From an uncultured Lachnospiraceae bacterium (GTDB lineage Bacteria; Bacillota; Clostridia; Lachnospirales; Lachnospiraceae): a stretch of DNA of 60,655 bases. The notes under the pieces are model-generated. The model was given only the letters and a program-made list of their open reading frames with translations, did not search any database and was not told the origin of the DNA. Made by a program: the position numbers and the translations under genes. Where the stretch lies: the NCBI GenBank assembly GCA_944383545.1, contig CALWPY010000013.1:1-60655 (forward strand), read 5' to 3'. Positions 30,601-35,100 of the stretch are shown in pieces. The stretch's first letter is position 1; the number at the start of each line of letters is the position of its first letter.

Positions 30601-31086
30601 ATGGAGATAGCGGCAGGAGGACTTCAGACAGCAACGAGTGCAAAGGGACTGTCGGACTCATTACCAAAGGCAGAGATTGATAAGAGATTAAAAGATACGT
30701 TTGTGTATATAATGACTGATAACAGTGGCAAGATAAGCTTTGGGAATGGGACCAGCTATGGGAAGTCAAGCGTAAAAAATAAAAATACGGCAGACTTTTT
30801 GAGTGATATCCAATATCGTAATGGAAAATATTATGCAGATAAAACGACAATAGATGAAATTGGTAAGATTGAAACAATAGGAGAAGATTTTTCGCTCTTA
30901 AAAAGAAAAGTAATGAGTTCTCGAGCATCTACAGAGGGGGGGAGTTCTATTGTGTATAAGTATAGTGATGATTTTGGAACAAAATATTTGGTTCATGAGG
31001 TAACAGATGCTAATGGATTTATTATTCATAGGGATTTTGATGCCGTGAGGATATCATCAGGACAACTGATAAATAAAGGGTATTAG
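15604..31086 (+). CDS. Giant secreted Rhs/YD-repeat polymorphic toxin (WapA-like)
   Basis: A 5160-residue protein. TTG is the start, 7 nt after AAGGAG. In order: signal peptide (cleavage likely after Ala40); Thr/Glu/Asn-rich linker (41-88); four beta-helix-like repeats of about 400 residues (anchor N-Y-S-x-E-G at 228, 635, 1031, 1437); alternating Fn3 and Ig-like modules (about 1855-2840); PKD domain (about 2840-2926); a CNA-B/carboxypeptidase-regulatory-like domain (about 2930-3020); DUF6531-like entry (GDPIDVSTGAY, about 3402); several dozen YD repeats (about 3530-4670), interrupted by acidic linkers; Rhs core ending in PVSYLDPFGL (4865-4874), the usual cleavage site with the P-x4-DPxGL pattern; a conserved hydrophobic pre-toxin segment (4875-5049); and a 111-residue unique C-terminus, the predicted toxin. 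Like WapA of Bacillus it would be exported by Sec, without LPxTG. The toxin tip is of no family I recognise. Confidence 0.93.
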   Translation: MKTNGIKKKILNLFKRTTAVVLTAAMLLQTININNNAVYAEEISTNQTTTEQDNTQTEGSTDTEQNTTESSTDNESGTATQEENIYEDLVISSNYTLNSNLTVNSLTLNGGKLDLNGYTLTVNNDILLTAGELYPNLGELRCFGSFTAEGSSKITMTNANDRIYVEKDISWLNLYGSFTTGTIEVKGDFRAGDFFKASNANKVIFSGNEKQTITLYEGAYFNTVELRNYSEEGIYLSYTFIYNELIQNDCNISVAGTEGQTGYTLEEDTEFEGLYYLVSGTLDLNGKTLTINGDLVQAGGEIEINGGSLIVNGDYRIQSRYKVEEDNSESVADEIYEYGKSNGALLMNSAEDRLYIAGDFISMSTADERDCLNAGTMEVKGDFTVKNTYSSYSFMPGENFTLILSGEEPQSVDMDLYSDRYGVCYNASRNYISNLTLNNTSEEGVSFKNPNVISGLITQNDTCVDGFISVVNTTAFNENRYRGHLYIKETRTIENLYINGDMYVDKTLTVTGEIVAEGNVFLTAPINDSGKITVTGDVTGSSVILQHGSIYINGNSENTAYVMNYEDDYVFISGNMSTTGNSGNYKAGVLEVQGDLSHKNGLTANAAHRLILSGDSLQTVYYSDKLSLGIFELKNYSEEGVYADTSINKQQLIRNGCRLRYKDMEGEFGYTLTEDTVYEGDLILLDDELNLNGYTLTVKGSLIQISGNVNINKGALIVEGDYRIQSREKSEDGYTYGKSSGALIMTNAEDSVLVGGDFFFESVRNLSGLLTAGELTVNGDFHADNSSSDCNFITENGHKLIFAGKEKQILVLNEDCTKGTSIANAEFKNTSSEGIEIQGYMAVTNELYPGESKVSGWLRMTQNTYIAGGYFGGSIYTASNLKIENELHIGGDLQNQGYLYVNAPLIVDGNFYSVYKTELSASLSIGGDFTGNGYINVNNQTVDIKGNVNIENSAVFVMNNEDGYVCVHGNYSQIGNINNTSSAGTLEVKGDFTAGSGIKFKDSHRVLLSGDKLQTVSISDGGYFAVLELQNYSDEGVYSEKVIVKDRLIRNGCKLTYGDMQGEFGYTLTEDTVYEGDFILIDDELNLNGYTLTVMGDFIQTAGTVNVNGGELIVEGDLRQQSISGTEGGYEYSAGAGVILMNSDNDTVLVKGNYYANSAVSGDSIVTAGVFEVKGDISVINTSTDPLKFTGTSKLILSGTGPQKIEMTNTAVNVNIADFQAVNESEEGISVSGPLYINGTIDTNEKKINGEIYITDTTVFAQGYYNGNISINSSVNFNQDVIIDGNLNITGDYRKYYGSSKTVNVNNNVEVTGDIEINTAGVRLSGSLNAGGTVKVNASIIVMNKGSLITEDDLLFEYFSEIEMSNTEDYLLVKGNFTYNGHSISYFTAGVMEIKGNLIAGSGFNSAKEHKVILSGEGMQTVYMPNDQKFATLELKNYSSEGVYSQNVFMYEKLIKNGCILRYGIEGTESGRTLTDDYNVTGDFILTDGTLDLNGHTLTVDGDFIHSGGEIIINGGKLVITGDYRLQRENCPNQYFSYISSNGTLVMNSEEDVVEVGGNIILMSTSAEFGNGLTDGKIYIRGNFENNGKEFKTFENSKIIFDGTEEQKVSGSYNITLANLEVKNTAGFVLDRDIYITNSAVSSGKNLSGRSIIIESVEVLNQTDWNGNINLNKDITLNKNVNVGGNVTASGILDLNGYEFTANSLNVYSNIDINGGSLNILEDFQMNNYACLIMQEPSDYVFVGGKLTFGTRSNHSGYLTDGVIEIKGDFQGPSYSGVFAPSGNHKVIIDKKVTDKGRVYVHNIDFGTSKGDSKFNILVLRQDMDKYTLSHPLDEIANEIIYEYDNTGNPTAVKYIKAISAGVSEITLQFEAGDESENIMGYEIYRDGIRVGVTGGLTYTDVGLSEDTAYLYTVYPFYSNGNRAESSPQITARTLSDTEAPETPKNLSVKTVTGSSITITWSTSKDNKQTEGYNVIRDGELIAENLTETTFKDNSAESGVTYEYSVEAYDAAGNISERSDTVSACTVMPEITEVIPADYESLGNKNAVLTVRFKDAGNSTGNSIVIEYYDEESDEWVKINSESPGQSRYNGNILYFTYTWNTASLTKEEYDVRYTLYDADGNTAQKTVTYLLDNTAPDSPENVKAVSDNGVINLSWSASKSSDCISYKIYKAEEKGDETLYSLLGELDGRYSIKYTDNEVLPGTEYNYIVTAVDVYGNESSLVNPVSATAEEDMTAPYIKSASPDTGRVNKTVTVKAEASDNLGVEYIIFSYRAEGETEWTFLKEETAKENSASYEWDTSKLPDGTYFINMTAVDFAGNSSTEEFTRRYEVDNTGIGKIEVTDVLTYDTCIQLKWEDVSEEDFAYFKVEQLKDEGYTEVGQSSNVLGYTVTGLSPNTEYSFRVVGYDTLGNRGIESDIITAVTEGDITAPVITAVYPVQSYYKDNLLLKVCAYDNAGISHVVFSYSRDNETFTHAGTVYAEGEKETELSLDFDISGFDEGKIYVKFEAFDTAGNKNSLLSDGTEIIAEYVIDRTAPEKVSGLTASGGEGYISLNWNEPSDTDIYGYNIYRADYETGLFTLIKENHQSKNYYDTAVSAGKSYIYRIEAIDIAGNTGERSDEAAATVAADSEKPVVRSILPETGSTIGEKSQIKVAVTDNSCLSYVTAEYKAKDEAVWRKLKETSCDGRSMLFEAELSLKDMPEGLYDVRITAKDSAGNESEAFTAEYVLDLTPPETDITAETGDFCINLTMEKPEAEDFSYFEIYRKTADGTENIPDKNKQKETSLSEGYEKLASFAEIEYTDENVIPGEIYLYIVRVYDKSGNYSEAGPVYGTATDNDTVSPTVILPETMNAISGMEIMLDGGESYDNVRIASFSWDMGDGHTIKGIQPKYTYTEPGEYKVTLTVTDEAGNTGSAETIVKVADNTDSGSITVVVKDEEGNPIPYAYIYSDNGAAGGGDAELTTENSTTLKTNGNGEVKITGEEGIYRIAAYKTGYLPADISADISRYEENRYEIVLTKGEIVTGELSVHRMSLQEIIDAGVSLNDPRNLHTFIFNVTITFDKKPLPVEIVYVGDLSGAGYFTGTSGGFGTENFTFGNSIKLEKEGIEIKAIEVSENDIEEEVPIFAYVRTTQTVSWLKDMYMVELGVLNTADTSYVIENSTATLNLPDGVSLAATHSGQSETVDLGSIAGQEKKNTSWVVKGDKTGSYEISADFHGTLMPFACDVKARFETTQTINVDTNSGLLITVMPEKAAYLNENYYIQFSIRNTSDKPLYNFRTSLGPYTTESQYTQVMVEDPATGEITPYDLSEKRHYTYADASKCSQTPVLYGNDVIKIDTLMPGDTIYGTYCTVFSAEGDPQKEYYEMVDAMVEVLKGDNLGVSIQVAPISSHIYKYILKTVERESMFGDPIDVSTGAYTDSTEVLSVTGLNTLSLDLSYNSLMADEKGEAGYGWSHNFESFIKEENGMIFYYTSPYTYAGFISSDSMSGRMYGSIEGDEIVLSDVSDSGRQEFRSISGSMDGYVLTRYEDGTYEMKTSGGYFYYYDAEGRLTGMKTDMGQEVTVTITESQKIITEKISGKRLILNYVNGMLTEVADDTGRSAKLSYTDGRLSSITNAAGEEIRHEYDEANRIISSTDNYGTVYVQNTYDEKGRVVSQLNAEGEEITLVYTAKESVAAGTETDTETDADINTDVNSVQENTTGDSGEEGTATVKATDTDAYSVQESSTVSGENGEAETPAVNYEAGMAEVTPEEGMKELTRDANGMYIEVRDTRGAVAKAETDAEGRIIRIEEADGGVKTYTYDKDGNLIKSTDPMGETVSYAYDEAGRVTGKTSSDESISLSYDEAGNITKITTGDGETAEYAYDTEGRLIRAENHGAAVSYSYNENGLVEKSEREGKGSVYYTYEGGHLASVTDETGNTTYLEYDERGNLIKVTDACGGVTCYEYDTLNRKVKTKDAEGGVTSHTYDIYGNILTETDPLGNVTAYAYDISGRLIRKTLPEGEVIGYTYDTEGNLTETIYPDGTKDTYYYDLMGNNIKTVFADGTEETYTYDLLGRVIKTKGTSGIEIEYIYEGSGELSEISAFDGSSIFLTYGNGEITGIKSTGQGKDGTSYESATAYTYDGAGNLTEIKDSLGNVSKAEYNQWGELVKTADANGNETTYDYDAAGRCIRSVNPEGTEVLYGYDACGRITEIKTEISGEEAAVSYTYDKAGRIKSVTDEEGITESYLYDAAGNITGTADAEGNILITYEYDGDGRVKKEKSADGSTVEYAYNVNGQVEKKTVYGGAGTASSTEQNTETANVSGEAVSDTNAVTNNVETTSPSSRVYTYEYDAMGRVTKVTDPAEGRSEVTYDSAGNITSLTYPEGGTTTYEYDSAGRLIREENAIGTAVTYAYDGVGRLSEKTNARGQKTTYTYDTEGRLIKMQDEEGTVSYTYDANGNLLTAEDESGKITRKYDSLNRVTEYTDTRGNTIKYAYDEAGNVTEITYPGGEKVKYTYRKNGDLESVTDADGLKTLYEYDSTGKLIKITSADGSKEERSYDVSGRIIRKTESLYGEIISSYNYTYDEWGNITKIEHEEKGGEKQEYNLGSSSTQTAESSEQEDNSSETKITTCEMTYDAANRMITYNGEEVIYDADGNMTYGPVDGEMTELSYDSRNRLVQAGDISYTYDCENIRISKETPYYSEEYVTDTVYTMSRVLIAERTYKTEEGEETQLNTEDERTVQGSTETTRYYYGDGLLYEKGRDGLLVYHYDHLGSTKYLTDKDGNVVYSFTYGTYGELTGEYVSEEYAEKVTYNTYETSGDTMQEHAVRFMYNGRFGVMTDENGLYYMRARYYNPDIKRFINQDILTGSIGESPSLNRYSYVQGNPVSYLDPFGLSIFDFDLKRAAHAVLDIIGCVPGGIGMGADLLNSLLYLAEGETGEALKSLVFAFVPGGVGALANYGVKAGKLSEKVLTALNYVQASMNTAGTIIGADATGNAIAYMIDKYLVQGAEVTSDTLIECMEIAAGGLQTATSAKGLSDSLPKAEIDKRLKDTFVYIMTDNSGKISFGNGTSYGKSSVKNKNTADFLSDIQYRNGKYYADKTTIDEIGKIETIGEDFSLLKRKVMSSRASTEGGSSIVYKYSDDFGTKYLVHEVTDANGFIIHRDFDAVRISSGQLINKGY
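16285..20600 (+). repeat. Four ~1.2-kb internal repeats of the giant Rhs gene
   Basis: The coding sequence for the anchor N-Y-S-x-E-G recurs at 16285, 17506, 18694 and 19912, about 1.19-1.22 kb apart. Each copy has the same order of blocks: a QxGYTLTEDTxYEG-type strand, LDLNGYTLTV, GGELIVEGDYR and a DxVLVxGD strand. The encoded sheets of short Gly/Asn turns suggest a right-handed beta-helix or solenoid. Shorter sub-repeats of roughly 200 residues occur within the units. Copies have diverged in DNA, so they are old. Confidence 0.75.
29171..30748 (+). repeat. Rhs C-terminal DNA tract, parental copy of the cassette repeats
   Basis: This 1.6-kb part of the giant gene (last YD repeats, Rhs core, pre-toxin segment) is repeated in direct orientation downstream: nearly whole at 35107-36694 (about 5.94 kb away, with a stretch of roughly 700 bp that appears identical), and as 3' portions at 37662-38386, 33757-34240 and 39206-39620. 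Similarity stops at the codons for FGNG in most copies, just where each toxin tip begins. Confidence 0.92.
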
Positions 31087-31099
31087 TTAGGTGGTAGTT

Positions 31100-31381
31100 A
31101 TGTATTATAACGAATTTATTAAAATAATAGAAAAAATATTAAACGGAAATTATGAGAAAAATTTGTTGGTAGAAGATTTAATCAATCTGTTTGATTGCGA
31201 AAAAATATATGATTCAGATGATTCTTTAATAACGGATGTTTTCTTTACGTTAAAGCATTATGCGAGTGGAGAAGAAGAGGTGAATACAAATGAGTGGATA
31301 TATTTTTTGGAGTGTTTATCGGGAAAATGTGAATATAGCATGGAGGAAAAAATGAGCACCATAACCAAGCCTCTCATCTGA
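31100..31381 (+). CDS. Predicted immunity protein 1, 3' end replaced by an IS
   Basis: A small acidic protein of 93 residues as it stands, 13 bp after the giant Rhs gene. AGGTGG (31089-31094) correctly precedes the ATG. Position, size and AT-richness are those of a cognate immunity gene for the C-terminal toxin. The last 8 or so residues (STITKPLI) are encoded by sequence that leads into the IS110 element, so the natural C-terminus is lost or altered. I recognise no family. Whether the shortened protein still protects cannot be told from the sequence; since the toxin frame is open, it should either still work or the toxin must be inactive or not self-delivered. Confidence 0.6.
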   Translation: MYYNEFIKIIEKILNGNYEKNLLVEDLINLFDCEKIYDSDDSLITDVFFTLKHYASGEEEVNTNEWIYFLECLSGKCEYSMEEKMSTITKPLI

Positions 31382-31415
31382 GGGGCTTAGGAAACAATTT
31401 CGAATTGGTTTGCTG

Positions 31416-32581
31416 TTAAACAAACTTCAACGGTTCATATGGTTTACTATCTCTAAGGACAGCATAAATCACAGTAGCCAGTTTATTTGATACAGCACCA
31501 ACTGCACCGAGATGATGTTTACCCTGACTTCGTTTCTTTTTGTAACAATCATTTAAAGGGTTATCGTGGAAGGAGTAGCAACTGGCGGCAAGGAAGATGG
31601 CATGTCTAATGTATGGCGAGCCACGCTTTGACATATGGTTTCTGGTGGAGCAGAACTCACCGGATTGTTTGACAGTAGGGTCAATACCGGCATAGGCAAC
31701 CAAAGCAGAAGAGTTGCGGAAACGCTTAATATCACCAATCTCACTTAAAATGCAGGCAGCAATAATCGGTGAGATGTTTGGAATGGTATGCAGGTAACAA
31801 TCAAAGGTCTCATAGTACTTAAGGATTTCTGTATCCAGTTCTGCTACTTGTTGATTTAACAGATTTTAGCGTTCAAAGAGCTGGATTAGTTGAAAAACAA
31901 AGGCATTTTGTGCTATCTTAATACAAAAGGTATTAGTTGCAGCTTCTTTTACGGAGAGAGTTTTCTTCATGGTAAGCTTATTGTGACATTTATCCTTGAT
32001 AAGGGAATACAGTTCGTCGACAGGAGCGTTAGCGATTTTGTCAGGGGTGATATAAGTTTCTAATATGCCTGTTGATGTACTGCCCCAAAGATCAGAAAAC
32101 TGTTTTTCGTATTCAGGGAATATTTGCTCCAGAATAGTATTGATACGAGGCTTAATCTGGGTCCTGTCAGTGATAACGCTGTCACGATAACGGCAAAGCT
32201 GTCCCATGGCAAGTAGGTTTTTATAAGCAAGTGCTGTGGTGGTAAACTGACCAAAACGAATGACTTCAGCGATTAGAAATGAATCCTTGGAGTCATTTTT
32301 CGTCTGGCGGATGTACATGCTTCTGAGACTGTCTGACTGGATGGGATTGATGACGTAGACAGTGTAACCTTTCGCTTGAAGAAAAGAATAGATGGTATAC
32401 CAGTAGTGCCCGGTAGCTTCCATACCGAATCGCCAATGTTTTTGTTGATGTGTTCCATCAATTTGTCTGCACCTTTGTGAGTGTTGGAAAAGCGGCAGGA
32501 ACGATCGATTAATTTTCCTGAATAATGAATAATAGATGCTTCGTGATGATTTTTGCCAATATCAATGCCTACAATATACAT
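31416..32581 (-). pseudogene. IS110-family transposase, broken
   Basis: The N-terminal RuvC-like DEDD domain begins MYIVGIDIGKNHHEASI (catalytic Asp) and continues after a frameshift as FGMEATGHYWYTI and KNDSKDSFLIAEV. The C-terminal Transposase_20 part holds IPNISPIIAACILSEIGD and YAGIDPTVKQSGEF with the probable Ser nucleophile. Two lesions are visible: a frameshift near 32425-32450, and an in-frame TAA at 31866-31868 that is followed by family-like sequence in the same frame. AAAGGAG precedes the ATG. The element should therefore be immobile unless complemented in trans. Confidence 0.9.
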
Positions 32582-32594
32582 GCTTGAACTCCTT

Positions 32595-32866
32595 TCATTT
32601 GTGTGTCGTAAGTAGATAGAATCCTCACTTCAATGCGGGTTACAATCTGGTTCGATATGCGAAGTACAGTAACTTACTGCCAACATCCAGCTAATACGCA
32701 AAATCCTGCAAAGCAGAGGGAGCAGTATTACTGACGGGGTCATGAAAAGTGCCTCAAGAGTGGTGACGCACACCTCTATCTATTACAGGATAATTGTGAT
32801 ATAGAAATGAAGAATAAGCAATAGAGAAAGACTGCTTCGAATAATTCCTATGTGATTAGCATACCA
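32595..32866 (-). ncRNA. Candidate bridge-RNA region of the IS110 element
   Basis: A non-coding stretch of about 270 bp immediately 5' of the transposase start. In the IS110 subgroup this position encodes the bridge RNA that pairs with donor and target DNA. I see several short inverted repeats but did not derive a fold, so this rests mainly on position and family. Confidence 0.35.
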
Positions 32867-32867
32867 G

Positions 32868-33232
32868 AGTGGTAGTAAAGCTGATTTGGGAAATAAATTA
32901 GACTATTTATTTTGGGAAGCTTCTGGAAATAAGCATAATCTTGAACGTTCTAAGGCAATGCAGGCGGAATTACAGAAAATAGGTATACATAAATTCCATC
33001 TGGAAGAGAATATATATCTAATCATTTAAATGATGTGCTTAAAGATTCAACTAATATTAGTAATGTTGAAGTGAGAAGTTACGTTGCAAAAGAACTACTA
33101 AGTAAACCTGATATAGAATATACGGTAATCACTAGAGAAAGTTTATTAATGGGACCAGGTGGTGCTGTTAAGGTTAAATCAGTGTGGGATGGTAATAGAC
33201 TGCCCACAGTTATAGTTAAAGGAGAAAACTAG
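32868..33232 (+). pseudogene. Displaced toxin tip 2 (headless, frameshifted)
   Basis: The fragment begins SGSKADLGNKLDY, at the same point where cassette 4 starts its unique tip, but the Rhs core in front of it is missing. After about 43 codons the frame shifts (near 32990-33000) and continues as SGREYISNHLNDVLKDSTN, TRESLLMGPGG and WDGNRLPTVIV to a TAG at 33230-33232. It is clearly homologous to the tip of the 35101-37062 protein (shared NKHN, NDVL-D-S-NI, TRES-LMG and WDGNRL). With neither a start region nor an intact frame it is not expressed as a toxin, but it could donate sequence by recombination. Its immunity gene follows directly. Confidence 0.8.
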
Positions 33233-33233
33233 G

Positions 33234-33737
33234 GTGGGAAAAGTTGATATTTATATAGAAAAAATAGATAGTTTTGGTGAGTTGGAAAGTTTACTTGATA
33301 AAGAACAGTTAATTTTGTGCGATGATATGCAGAATAAATTTTTTATTGTTAATTTTGATAATGTACGGAAGTTAGGTGTAGCATATTATGATTATGGTGT
33401 TGCACCAGACTTTCAATGTTCTGGAGATAGTTCATTATTCTACTTAGGTTTTGGAGAAAATTTTTTGTGTATTGATATTTATGAAGACAGGATATTAGTT
33501 AATGATAATCTACAATCAGTATTTTATGAATTATGCTATGATTCAAACAAGAACTATATATGTGTAATATGTGAATTAGATGTATATTGTTATTGCGCAG
33601 AAAAACTGAAATGGAAAATGGGATTTAGAGATATAATCATTGATTATAAAATAATTGATGATACTAAAATTTCTATTTTATGTAATGATGGTGTGGAATA
33701 TATATTCTTCTTGAAAGACGGAAATATAGTAGAGTAA
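33234..33737 (+). CDS. Predicted immunity protein 2 (paralogue of immunity 4)
   Basis: A 167-residue soluble AT-rich gene product starting at GTG 9 nt after AAAGGAG. It is homologous along its length to the protein at 37085-37576: both share (V/F)(A/S)YYDxG(V/I)APD, a following L-F-x-L-G/S-FG block and (E/G)KLKWK...(F/Y)R. Because the flanking toxins are also homologues, these are two versions of the same toxin-immunity pair. The gene is intact although its toxin is broken, as is common for orphan immunity genes that protect against sibling strains. Family name not known to me. Confidence 0.7.
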   Translation: MGKVDIYIEKIDSFGELESLLDKEQLILCDDMQNKFFIVNFDNVRKLGVAYYDYGVAPDFQCSGDSSLFYLGFGENFLCIDIYEDRILVNDNLQSVFYELCYDSNKNYICVICELDVYCYCAEKLKWKMGFRDIIIDYKIIDDTKISILCNDGVEYIFFLKDGNIVE

Positions 33738-33756
33738 GTGTAAATCCGCCATGTGG

Positions 33757-34632
33757 TACTGGACATAATAGGATGCGTACCCGGCGGAATAGGAATGGGA
33801 GCAGACCTATTAAACTAACTCTTATATCTGGTAGAAGGAGAGACAGGAGAAGCGTTAAAGAGTCTGGTATTTGCCTTTGTGCTGGGAGGCGTAGGAGCTC
33901 TGGCAAACTACGGAGTAAAGGCAGGAAAATTAAGTGAGAAGGTATTAACGGCACTTAACTATGTCCAGGCGTCAATGAATACGGCGGGAACGATAATAGG
34001 TGCAGATGCCACGGGAAATGTGATAGCCTACATGATAGACAAGTACCTTGTAAAGGGTGCTGAAGTCACGAGCGATATACTTATTGAGTGTATGGAGATA
34101 GCGGCAGGCGGACTGCAGACATCTACGAGTGCAAAGGGACTGTCGGACTCATTGCCAAAGGCAGAGATTGATAAGAGATTAAAAGATACGTTTGTGTATA
34201 TAATGACTGATAACAGTGGCAAGATAAGCTTTGGGAATGGGAGTGGTAGAACAACTAACTTCTATGTAACTCCAGAGGGGGGTATCAATACCACAAGGAT
34301 ATTATCATTCATTAAGTGATTTGGATGCTAGAAAATGGTATTTATCACAAGAAGCTAAGATACCAGATTTAATTGATTATAGCCAACCTCTTAAACAACA
34401 AGCTTATCAAGCGTTCTTTTTACGGAATAAGTTCAGAACAACTGCTAGAGAATTAATGGCTAATAGAGAATTGGCTGAATCATTGTATATAACTGACCCA
34501 AATCTTACTTGGGAAGTAATAATACAAAAACAAGCTAACAAAGGTTTGACTGGCGATGATATCTATAAGTCTATAATACAGAGTTCTCAGCGTTCGAGAA
34601 CATCAGTAAATAAGTCGTTGGGATTGGAGTAA
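33757..34632 (+). pseudogene. Displaced Rhs cassette 3 (nonsense codon and G-tract frameshift)
   Basis: It starts within the Rhs pre-toxin segment (VLDIIGCVPGGIGMGADLLN), where a TAA replaces a Ser codon in the LNSLLY block at about 33818. The frame then stays open to the unique tip after ISFGNG. In the tip a run of six G (34276-34282 region) throws the frame; one G fewer would read TPEGVSIPQGYYHSLSDLDARK and continue open to 34632 through SQEAKIPDLIDYSQPLKQQA. The restored motif VTPEGVSIP is typical of other Rhs toxin tips. The tip is helical and basic; activity unknown. Its immunity gene follows after 3 bp. Confidence 0.8.
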
Positions 34633-34635
34633 AAA

Positions 34636-34983
34636 ATGGAAGTTACATACAAAAAGTATATTAATACTGAGAAAGATAACAGAATTGAATTTTTACTAAT
34701 TAATTATGATTATATTGACGGAAACGATTACCTTGCAAGATTATTCTTTGAAGAGTATGGTTTTATAGTAGAAAAAAAAATTGATGGATGGTGGTATAGT
34801 ATAATTCGCATTCACTTGAAGAGTTCCGCATATGAGTTATTGTGGCATGAGGATACTGGTAATGAAATATACTGTTTAAATCAGACTGAAGAAGAAAATG
34901 AAATGTTACAGCAAAGGTTGGAAAGGGTATTGTTTATCCTTAATAATCGAATTAAAGAAAAGGGGGGCTGTGCAGAAAACTAA
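34636..34983 (+). CDS. Predicted immunity protein 3
   Basis: A 115-residue acidic cytoplasmic protein (Asp, Glu, Tyr and Trp-rich) 3 bp after the tip of cassette 3; GGAG precedes the ATG. It is intact, AT-rich and ends just before a terminator, so a toxin-immunity cassette closes here. No known family recognised; function is inferred from position only. Confidence 0.55.
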   Translation: MEVTYKKYINTEKDNRIEFLLINYDYIDGNDYLARLFFEEYGFIVEKKIDGWWYSIIRIHLKSSAYELLWHEDTGNEIYCLNQTEEENEMLQQRLERVLFILNNRIKEKGGCAEN

Positions 34984-35012
34984 TTAATTTTAATAAGTGA
35001 AAATTGTTGTTA

Positions 35013-35047
35013 GACCAGCTACGCACACAAAGCGTAGTTGGTCTTTT
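35013..35047 (+). terminator. Intrinsic terminator closing cassette 3
   Basis: Stem GACCAGCTACGC (35013-35024) with GCGTAGTTGGTC (35032-35043), one G-U pair, then TTTT. It separates cassettes 3 and 4, so cassette 4 would need its own promoter. Confidence 0.8.
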
Positions 35048-35100
35048 GAACGATAAAATAAAAGTGTTAATATTTTGAGGGTGGTAGTGGGCTATAAACA

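Larger units (their letters stand above)
31353..32866 (-). mobile_element. Degenerate IS110-family insertion sequence
   Basis: It contains a minus-strand DEDD/Transposase_20-type transposase pseudogene (31416-32581), a short 3' flank with a hairpin (31367-31376 with 31379-31388) and a ~285-bp non-coding 5' flank. IS110 elements lack clear terminal inverted repeats and target duplications, so the ends are estimates: the left from the loss of immunity-gene-like sequence, the right from where toxin-like coding sequence resumes at 32868. It separates immunity gene 1 from a headless toxin fragment, which suggests that insertion was joined to a deletion. Confidence 0.8.

Noticed and set aside
31353-32866. 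Active IS110 transposon
   Set aside because: The transposase has a frameshift and an in-frame stop codon.
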